A stretch of 64,000 nt of DNA from Flavobacteriaceae bacterium D16 (GTDB lineage: Bacteria; Bacteroidota; Bacteroidia; Flavobacteriales; Flavobacteriaceae): NCBI GenBank assembly GCA_021295155.1, contig JAJTJC010000035.1:62001-126000 (forward strand), given 5' to 3'. The position numbers were made by a program, and so were the translations under genes. The notes beneath the pieces were generated by a model, which made no database searches, was not told the origin of the DNA, and saw only the letters and a list, made by a program, of their open reading frames with translations. This document shows, piece after piece, positions 57,713 to 64,000 of the stretch (the first letter of the stretch is position 1; each line of letters opens with the position of its first letter).

Positions 57713-57744
57713 AAACTCCCGGTGTTACACCGGGAGTTTCGTCT
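57713..57744 (+). terminator. ettA terminator
   Basis: Twelve-bp arms AAACTCCCGGTG / CACCGGGAGTTT (57713-57724, 57728-57739) with a 3-nt loop. It also lies between convergent genes, so may serve both. Confidence 0.9.
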
Positions 57745-57762
57745 ATTTTTTTGCCTATATGA

Positions 57763-58545
57763 TTAATAAGGTACATTGGGGTACCAATCCAATTGTACAA
57801 CTTCAATTTCTGGATTTCCGGCAGTAATCAATTCTTTGAATTTAGCAACATCACTTACATCCGGTCTTCCCCTGTAGTGGTAAGGGTATACCTGCGATGG
57901 TTTAAACTCCAGTACGGCATCTGCAGCGCTTTCTACTGTCATGGTGTAAGGCAGGTTCATACAGATAAAAGCCTTATCAATATTTTGCAGGGCACGCATT
58001 TCAGGAATATCTTCTGTATCCCCTGAAAAATAGAGGCGCATTCCGTTTTTGTTCAGCACATACCCGTTGCCCCTCCCTTTTACATGAAAATTTTTTGCTT
58101 CTTCCCTGAGATTATACATGGGAATCGCTTCAATGTTCACACCGAAACGTTCTTTAGACGCTCCATTGTTTAAAACATCAACCAGAGGGGCAAATGAAGC
58201 GGGTAGTTCGTCCGCGACTGCCTGTGGTACAATTATCTTTGCTTTTTCCGTATCCAGTGCTTCCAGGGTTTCTATATTCAAGTGGTCCCCATGAATGTCC
58301 GTTATTAGGATAAGGTCCGGTTTGGGATATCCCTTAAATTTATCTGCACCTCCCACTGGATCCACATACAAGATAATGTCATCCCATTTCAATACCGCGG
58401 TAGCATGTTCTACGGGGTATATTTTAAGTTCTGGGGTTTCTGTCTTTGCTGTAGATTCAATACTGGCAACACTAGTATTTTCTGATTTGGGATGCTGTTT
58501 GCAGCTTATCAGGCAAACCGAAAGGAGATAAACGAAATATTTCAT
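57763..58545 (-). CDS. MBL-fold metal-dependent hydrolase, lipoprotein
   Basis: A 260-residue protein with a lipoprotein signal (LLSVCLISC, Cys15). The metal motif appears as TDIHGDHL, so the first ligand position has Asp instead of His (THAHQDH in its relative at 45010). VYFSGDTEDIPEMR is the second metal region, and PYHYRGRPD the third. Periplasmic version of the same fold; substrate unknown. Confidence 0.88.
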   Translation of the reverse strand: MKYFVYLLSVCLISCKQHPKSENTSVASIESTAKTETPELKIYPVEHATAVLKWDDIILYVDPVGGADKFKGYPKPDLILITDIHGDHLNIETLEALDTEKAKIIVPQAVADELPASFAPLVDVLNNGASKERFGVNIEAIPMYNLREEAKNFHVKGRGNGYVLNKNGMRLYFSGDTEDIPEMRALQNIDKAFICMNLPYTMTVESAADAVLEFKPSQVYPYHYRGRPDVSDVAKFKELITAGNPEIEVVQLDWYPNVPY

Positions 58546-58718
58546 GGGTTAGGGTTCTTTTATTGAACTTTAAAGTTACGCCATATTCTATTTTTTCGAA
58601 TCAGTTTATACTTTTTTTAAGGTTAAAAAATCTAAATGCGGAAGTATTGCGTATATAGACTGACAGGAATATACCTGATCAAGCAAACAAGACAAGAACA
58701 TATTTAATTATTTACACT

Positions 58719-59606
58719 ATGACGGAACAAAAAAACAACAATGGATTAAAGGTGATAGCAGGCCTCTTAGGGGTTATTCTGCTCGGTACCATTATCTATA
58801 CCGTTAGTCTTTACCAAGACAAGAAAAAGACCACTACTGCACTTACCGAAGAAAAAGAATTGGTAGTGGAAGATTTGAATAGCCTAAAATCTGAATACGA
58901 CAAGGCTATTTTGGAGAGCAATGCTACCAACGAAGAATTGGTTATTGCCAGAGACCGAATCGCCAAGTACATCGATTCCGTTGAAACCATGAAAGCCGAT
59001 ATCTCTTCTTTATCACGTTACAGAAGGCAGGTGAGAGTGCTTAGAGCTGAACGCGAACAATTACTGAAGCAGGTAGATTCTCTTACCCAGTCTAACGCCT
59101 TCATCGCGATGCAGCGAGACAGTACATTCACCGAACTTGAGAAGCAAACCGTATTTAACGATTCGCTTGTAGTACAGAATACCCAGCTTGCTGCTGCAGT
59201 TGAACGGGGATCTGCTTTGAATCTATCTAAATTTACTGTAGATGCGGTACGCGAGAGAAACAGTGGCAAGTTAGTATCCACTTCAAGAGCGCGCAGTACG
59301 GATAAGTTTAAAATCTGTTTTACAGTTGCCGATAACATCATCGCTGAAGCAGGAGACCGCGAGTTTTTAATCGAGGTATTAGACCCACAGGGTAATATTC
59401 TTGGTGGAGGTCTTTCTAAATCTACCGAAGAAGGCGCTTCTGTAAGCTATAGCAAGGGCACAAACTTCTATTACGAAAACAATTCGCTGGATGTATGTGA
59501 CTATATCAATAAGCCAGCGGGAGATTTCCAAAAAGGAAATTACATGGTCAATGTATATGATGACAGTTTAAAATTATTAGGAACTTCCAAGTTTACTTTG
59601 AAGTAG
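58719..59606 (+). CDS. Coiled-coil membrane protein of unknown function
   Basis: A 295-residue protein with one membrane span (VIAGLLGVILLGTIIYTV, about 11-28) and a long periplasmic coiled coil (about 35-160), then a beta-rich C-terminal domain (about 170-295) with two cysteines. Resembles other Bacteroidota proteins with coil plus globular end; no named family recognised. Own terminator follows. Confidence 0.82.
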   Translation: MTEQKNNNGLKVIAGLLGVILLGTIIYTVSLYQDKKKTTTALTEEKELVVEDLNSLKSEYDKAILESNATNEELVIARDRIAKYIDSVETMKADISSLSRYRRQVRVLRAEREQLLKQVDSLTQSNAFIAMQRDSTFTELEKQTVFNDSLVVQNTQLAAAVERGSALNLSKFTVDAVRERNSGKLVSTSRARSTDKFKICFTVADNIIAEAGDREFLIEVLDPQGNILGGGLSKSTEEGASVSYSKGTNFYYENNSLDVCDYINKPAGDFQKGNYMVNVYDDSLKLLGTSKFTLK

Positions 59607-59630
59607 AACGATAGTTAGTTAGTTGTAAAA

Positions 59631-59657
59631 GGGGCACCGATCTGGTGCCCCTTTTTT
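59631..59657 (+). terminator. Terminator of the coiled-coil gene
   Basis: GGGGCACC / GGTGCCCC arms (59631-59638, 59644-59651), 5-nt loop, then six T residues. It lies between convergent genes. Confidence 0.92.
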
Positions 59658-59691
59658 GTTTCTTTAAATTAATTCAATTCAAATTGTGTTC

Positions 59692-61089
59692 CTATTTCAG
59701 GGAACCTACCATATCTTCCGGCTTCACCCATGCATCATATTCTTCGGCAGTTACATATCCCAGATTTATAGCTTCTTCCTTTAGGGTAGTGCCATTTTTA
59801 TGGGCAGTATTCGCGATCTCAGCTGCCTTGTAATACCCAATCTTGGTATTCAATGCGGTTACAAGCATTAATGAATTGGAAAGGAGTTTCTGTATTATCC
59901 CATGATTCGGTTCTATTCCCGCTGCACAGTTCTTTTCAAAACTCACACAGGCATCTCCTATTAATTGCGCAGATTGAATAACATTTGCGGCCATAAGGGG
60001 CTTAAATACATTCAGTTCATAGTGTCCCTGTGTGCCGCCTATAGTTACAGCCACATCATTTCCCATAACCTGCGCGCAGACCATAGTAAGTGCTTCACAT
60101 TGGGTAGGGTTAACCTTTCCTGGCATGATAGAGCTTCCGGGCTCATTGGCTGGTAAGATAATCTCACCAATACCAGAGCGCGGCCCTGAAGCAAGCATTC
60201 GTATATCATTGGCAATCTTGTTCAGGGAGACTGCGAGTTGCTTTAACGCCCCATGTGTCTCTACCAGCGCGTCATGTGCAGCCAGCGCTTCAAATTTGTT
60301 GGCGGCAGTTTTAAATGGATGTCCGGTAAATTCAGCTATATATTTGGCAACGACTACGTCATAACCTGCCGGGGTATTCAGACCGGTTCCTACGGCAGTT
60401 CCGCCCAGAGCCAGTTCACTGAGGTGTTCCAGGGTGTTTTTTAGTGCCTTGATACCATAGTCCAGTTGTGCCGCATAGCCCGAAAACTCCTGTCCCAGGG
60501 TCAATGGGGTGGCATCCATAAGGTGGGTACGCCCAATCTTTACGATCTTTTCAAAACTCTTGGATTTTGCTTTGAGGGTATCCCGTAATTTACTAACTCC
60601 CGGGAGGGTGTTTTCTACTACCTTTTTATATATGGCAATATGCATCCCCGTTGGAAAAGTGTCGTTGGACGATTGCGATTTATTAACATCGTCATTAGGG
60701 GTAAGCACCTTTTCTCCCTCACCTATTGTGTTTCCTAAAAGTACATGAGCACGGTTTGCGATAACCTCGTTTACATTCATGTTACTCTGGGTCCCCGAAC
60801 CGGTTTGCCAGATAACCAGCGGGAACTGATCGTTGTGTTGCCCCTCGAGAATTTCATCACAAACCTTTGCGATAAGATCTCGCTTTTTTTCGGGTAAAAC
60901 GCCCAGTTCGCAGTTGGCAAAAGCAGCTGCTTTTTTCAAATAGGCAAACCCATAAACTACTTCTAATGGCATTGAAGCAGCAGGGCCAATTTTAAAATTG
61001 TTACGGGAACGTTCGGTTTGGGCACCCCAGTATTTATCTGCAGGCACCTGTACTTCTCCCATGGTGTCTTTCTCTATTCTATAACTCAT
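59692..61089 (-). CDS. fumC: Class II fumarate hydratase
   Basis: A 465-residue homotetrameric enzyme of the fumarase/aspartase superfamily: [38 protein letters not shown], and the signature [13 protein letters not shown]. It hydrates fumarate to malate in the TCA cycle. Fumarate is also the product of the fahA gene at 2961. Length normal. Confidence 0.98.
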   Translation of the reverse strand: MSYRIEKDTMGEVQVPADKYWGAQTERSRNNFKIGPAASMPLEVVYGFAYLKKAAAFANCELGVLPEKKRDLIAKVCDEILEGQHNDQFPLVIWQTGSGTQSNMNVNEVIANRAHVLLGNTIGEGEKVLTPNDDVNKSQSSNDTFPTGMHIAIYKKVVENTLPGVSKLRDTLKAKSKSFEKIVKIGRTHLMDATPLTLGQEFSGYAAQLDYGIKALKNTLEHLSELALGGTAVGTGLNTPAGYDVVVAKYIAEFTGHPFKTAANKFEALAAHDALVETHGALKQLAVSLNKIANDIRMLASGPRSGIGEIILPANEPGSSIMPGKVNPTQCEALTMVCAQVMGNDVAVTIGGTQGHYELNVFKPLMAANVIQSAQLIGDACVSFEKNCAAGIEPNHGIIQKLLSNSLMLVTALNTKIGYYKAAEIANTAHKNGTTLKEEAINLGYVTAEEYDAWVKPEDMVGSLK

Positions 61090-61189
61090 AGGTAACTAAT
61101 TTTAGGTCTTTACAAAGTTAGGGCAAACGCCTCTCTTAAACGAGTAGCGAATCATTTTTTGAATCTCCTGCTTTTTTTTTGAAGTCGAC

Positions 61190-61221
61190 TTGCCATTTTT
61201 CCAATTTTCAATATATCTTTG
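61190..61221 (+). promoter_or_regulatory. Bacteroidota-type promoter of the 57-aa gene
   Basis: TTG at 61190-61192, 21-nt spacer, TATCTTTG at 61214-61221. ATG 61242 is 20 nt later. Confidence 0.75.
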
Positions 61222-61241
61222 TGACCATAACAACGCACGCT

Positions 61242-61415
61242 ATGTTTGAATTTGACCAGTATTTAGGATTTATTGCCTTCCTTACCATTGTTACCATTGG
61301 TTTCTGGCTGATGATGTTTCTCTTGTTGTTTGTGGTACCTTATTGGCTAACCGGTAACCTACGGGAAATGTGGAAAGAAAAACGTGAGGCTAAACGGGCC
61401 AAACGCGAAGCATAA
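61242..61415 (+). CDS. Small membrane protein, 57 aa, with basic tail
   Basis: Started at ATG 61242, downstream of a good promoter. A single span (FIAFLTIVTIGFWLMMFLLLFVVPYWL, about 10-36) is followed by a strongly basic cytoplasmic tail (EMWKEKREAKRAKREA). Function unknown. It has its own promoter and terminator, so it is a real stand-alone gene and not a spurious frame. Confidence 0.8.
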   Translation: MFEFDQYLGFIAFLTIVTIGFWLMMFLLLFVVPYWLTGNLREMWKEKREAKRAKREA

Positions 61416-61443
61416 AAAAAGAAGCCATTTGGCTTCTTTTTTA
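61416..61443 (+). terminator. Terminator after the 57-aa gene
   Basis: AAAAAGAAGCC-ATTT-GGCTTCTTTTT with A and T flanks; suits both strands (the convergent TonB-receptor gene ends at 61464). Confidence 0.93.
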
Positions 61444-61463
61444 TTTAGTGCTATTTAAGGCTA

Positions 61464-63986
61464 TTACTTGGAAGATCCTTCAAATTCATAATCTTCTCCG
61501 TTTCCATTACCATTCCTTCTTCCTCTACGCTGTTGATCCTGCTGCTCATTGAAACGATACAGGAATGACAAGGTAATCTGCCGTTCCCTCCATTGGAATT
61601 CGCTGTAGGTGAAGACGTTTTCTGTAGTTACTTCTGATCGGCGTTTCCTTGAGTTGAAAAGGTCACTCACGTTCAGTGATAAGGTAGCCTTATCTTTTAT
61701 AATATCCTTACTGAATGCCAGATTGGTACTCAGGATCCCTTTGTTCTCGCTCTGTGCGTTTCGTGTAGGGCCCCGATAGAAAATATTGGATTGAAAATCT
61801 ACTTGATAGGGCAGGGGCACCTTAGCACTTAAACGAGTGAACCAGGTAAAATTATCTGCATCGAAATTCTGCGTTATCTCCTGACCCTGGAAATCCGTGT
61901 AGGTGTAATCTCCTCGCAGATTCTGTTGGAAGAGGTTCAGATTCCAGGTGAGTCTCCAGTTCCGTTTGGGCACATAAGTAGTTGTAAATTCCCAACCAAT
62001 TCGTTCGTCTGTGGCCAGGTTAATGGGTGTCCTTCTTTGAACCGGCACCAGTACAGGATTTCCCGGATCATCTGGATTTTCTATTTCTACAAAGTCTCCT
62101 GTTTCCTGTTGTATAAACTGAAACACTCCGGTAGAACGGTTATAGTAAGCCGAAGTATTAAAAGTAACTTTGTCCCACCTTTTTAAATAACCAAAATCAA
62201 AGGCATTGGTGTAGGTAGGGTCCAGGTCCGGATTACCTTGAAATAAGTTCGTGTTACTGGATCGTGAAGGGAATGGATTAATAAAACGCGATCTGGGTCG
62301 GCGCAGCCTTCTGCTGTAACTGATGGTGAGCTGTTCCTTTTCGGAGAACTCATATCCGAGAAACAAGGAGGGGAACCAATCTACATAATTCTTATTGTCT
62401 ACTTCTCCGGTATTTACCAACTCAATACCTATGTCCGAGGCTTCCATTCGAATACCGCCGAGAATGTTAAACTTTTTATATTTGGTCCCCAGCTGGGCAT
62501 AGGCAGCATTTACGTATTCCTTATAATTCAGCTCATTGCTAAAATCCGGATCTACGTCGAGAATGCCATCTTCCAGGATACCAAAATCGAAATCGGTGTT
62601 GAAATTATTAAAAGTACCCCGGTAACCAAATTCGAATTGCGATTGGCTTTCTTTTCCGAAAGGCAGCACATAATCCATTTGCACCAATTGGTTTTTCTGA
62701 GTCTCGTCATTTATGGTTTGCTCTGTAGGAAGCATAACATTTTCACCCAGTACCACTTCGTTGATTATGGAATTTTCAGTCTCTTCACCTTTGGAATACT
62801 GGTAGTCCAAGGTTAGTTCATGTCCATCCCGTTTGAATCGTTTAATAAAATTCACAGCGTACTGAACCGTTTCATCGTCCCCAATTTGATTGGTAAACCG
62901 ATTTCTTTGAATGGTAGGATTCCGGGCGGCATCAAAATTTGAAAAATCAATATCCGTTTCACTTTCTCCACTCCTGTTTCGAATTACAAGGGAATTGGTT
63001 ATGCTGCTGCTGTCATCGAAAAAATATTCGAAACCAATATTGGTATTGAACCCATCACTTTGTCTCTGGTAATTACGAATTTCATCCTGAAAGCTTGCGG
63101 TGCTGCCATCCGAGTTAAAATTCTCCTGTTCAAATAAGGCATTACCCGGTGCATCTCGATATCTGTAAGTGGTGTTGGTAAATATGTTGAATTTTTCCCT
63201 TCTTAGGTTGAGACTTAGTGCTCCCCCATAGTTATCGGGTTGTCCTGCAAAGAGGTTCAAAGATCCATTCAATCCTGCAGTCTTACTTTGTTTAAGCACG
63301 ATGTTGAGGATACCCGCAGTACCTTCAGCATCATAGCGGGCAGAAGGATTCGTAATTACTTCTACTTTTTCAATAGCTTCTGCGGGTAATTGTTGCAGGG
63401 TTTCCGGATTGAGTCCTGACAGGGCGGAGGGTTTACCATTGATAAGGATTCGCACACTTTCATTACCCCTAAGGCTGATATTTCCTTCTACATCAACCGT
63501 AACCGAGGGTACATTGTCCAGTACGTCGGTTACCGATCCACCTCTTACGGTAAGGTCGGAGCCTACATTGTAGACTTTCTTGTCCAGTCTTAGCTCAACG
63601 GTAGTTCGTTCGCCAACAACTTCAACCGCTTCCAGTAGTTCAGCATCTATTCCGAGACCTATACGCCCTAGATCTATAGATGTCCGATAATTCTGGTTGG
63701 GAAGTTCATAGCTCTTGTACCCCAGGTATTCCACACGAACATTGTACTGTCCGGCGACTGCTTCTACGGAAAATTTTCCCGTGCTATCCGTAATACCGCC
63801 TGTTATCCTATCGGGTCTCCTTACGCTCTGTAAAACCAGGGTAGCATACTCCAGGGGCTGACCAGTTTCCTGATCATAAACAGTACCCGTGATGTTAATG
63901 GATTGGGGTCGGCCTTGTCCCTGAGGACGTTGTGCCACTGCCAGTGAAAGCCCTAAAACACAGGCAATTGTTAGGAGTTGTTTCAT
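61464..63986 (-). CDS. TonB-dependent receptor, outer-membrane beta-barrel family
   Basis: An 840-residue protein with a signal peptide (LSLAVAQ, cut near residue 19), a CarboxypepD_reg domain (about 28-110, TGTVYDQETGQPLEYATLVLQ), plug domain (about 115-225, VTDVLDNVPSVTVDVEGNISLRGNESVRILINGKPSALSG), and a barrel ending in an aromatic-rich region then a Gly/Asn-rich tail. It resembles the OMP_b-brl_3-type receptors. Substrate unknown. The start lies 14 nt from the window edge, so neighbours are unseen. Confidence 0.93.
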   Translation of the reverse strand: MKQLLTIACVLGLSLAVAQRPQGQGRPQSINITGTVYDQETGQPLEYATLVLQSVRRPDRITGGITDSTGKFSVEAVAGQYNVRVEYLGYKSYELPNQNYRTSIDLGRIGLGIDAELLEAVEVVGERTTVELRLDKKVYNVGSDLTVRGGSVTDVLDNVPSVTVDVEGNISLRGNESVRILINGKPSALSGLNPETLQQLPAEAIEKVEVITNPSARYDAEGTAGILNIVLKQSKTAGLNGSLNLFAGQPDNYGGALSLNLRREKFNIFTNTTYRYRDAPGNALFEQENFNSDGSTASFQDEIRNYQRQSDGFNTNIGFEYFFDDSSSITNSLVIRNRSGESETDIDFSNFDAARNPTIQRNRFTNQIGDDETVQYAVNFIKRFKRDGHELTLDYQYSKGEETENSIINEVVLGENVMLPTEQTINDETQKNQLVQMDYVLPFGKESQSQFEFGYRGTFNNFNTDFDFGILEDGILDVDPDFSNELNYKEYVNAAYAQLGTKYKKFNILGGIRMEASDIGIELVNTGEVDNKNYVDWFPSLFLGYEFSEKEQLTISYSRRLRRPRSRFINPFPSRSSNTNLFQGNPDLDPTYTNAFDFGYLKRWDKVTFNTSAYYNRSTGVFQFIQQETGDFVEIENPDDPGNPVLVPVQRRTPINLATDERIGWEFTTTYVPKRNWRLTWNLNLFQQNLRGDYTYTDFQGQEITQNFDADNFTWFTRLSAKVPLPYQVDFQSNIFYRGPTRNAQSENKGILSTNLAFSKDIIKDKATLSLNVSDLFNSRKRRSEVTTENVFTYSEFQWRERQITLSFLYRFNEQQDQQRRGRRNGNGNGEDYEFEGSSK

Positions 63987-64000
63987 TGTTCTTTAGTCTT

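Overview
The window looks like a chromosome segment of a (probably marine) member of the Flavobacteriaceae, phylum Bacteroidota. The signs are Bacteroidota-type promoters (TTG, about 19-22 nt, TAnnTTTG, often right at the start codon), A-rich start regions instead of strong Shine-Dalgarno sites, many lipoproteins, an outer-membrane TonB-linked receptor with an N-terminal carboxypeptidase-regulatory domain, TPR-containing histidine kinases paired with LuxR- or LytTR-type regulators, a menaquinone pathway, a bacillithiol-type redox protein (YtxJ), and a short LeuA. There is no sign of a plasmid, prophage, insertion sequence, CRISPR array, tRNA or rRNA. Most of the window is ordinary, densely packed housekeeping DNA.

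Layout. 1-5.7 kb: 5' part of clpB (minus, cut by the window edge), ytxJ, a lipoprotein, fumarylacetoacetase and glyA. 5.7-12.2 kb: a minus-strand signalling locus. In transcription order it holds a beta-helix-like lipoprotein, a LytTR regulator with a degenerate receiver, a tiny lipoprotein made of three identical 13-residue acidic repeats, a TPR histidine kinase, a LuxR-type response regulator and an unknown 220-aa protein. This is the most unusual part of the window. Two far-apart copies of a 25-nt palindrome precede the LytTR gene and the unknown gene, and a 21-bp-period direct repeat precedes the tiny lipoprotein. 12.2-30 kb: a thioesterase, glutaminyl cyclase, SRP RNA, two oxidoreductase/aldolase-type genes, an ABC-F ATPase, a fasciclin protein, pheT, a TlpA-like lipoprotein broken by a one-base frameshift, leuA-leuB, a pseudouridine synthase and panB. 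30-34 kb: dnaK with a repeat-rich upstream region, then secreted proteins of unknown role.

34-50.5 kb: a dispersed menaquinone region (MenI-like thioesterase, menF, menD, menA, menC, menE; no menB or menH seen). It is interrupted by an S1-domain RNA-binding protein, a SPOR-like membrane protein, a LytTR response regulator with a HisKA_2-type TPR kinase, two SDR enzymes, a metallo-hydrolase and a CPBP membrane protease. The 674-bp gap between the LytTR regulator and its kinase carries three strong terminator-like hairpins in a row and no gene, so it may encode small RNAs.

50.5-64 kb: an M24 peptidase, a CarboxypepD_reg protein, an acyl-CoA carboxylase carboxyltransferase subunit, a Gfo/Idh/MocA oxidoreductase, a small membrane protein, ettA, a second metallo-hydrolase, a coiled-coil membrane protein, fumC, another small membrane protein and a TonB-dependent receptor that fills the right edge.

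All functional calls come from reading motifs and recalled family features; no database search was run.
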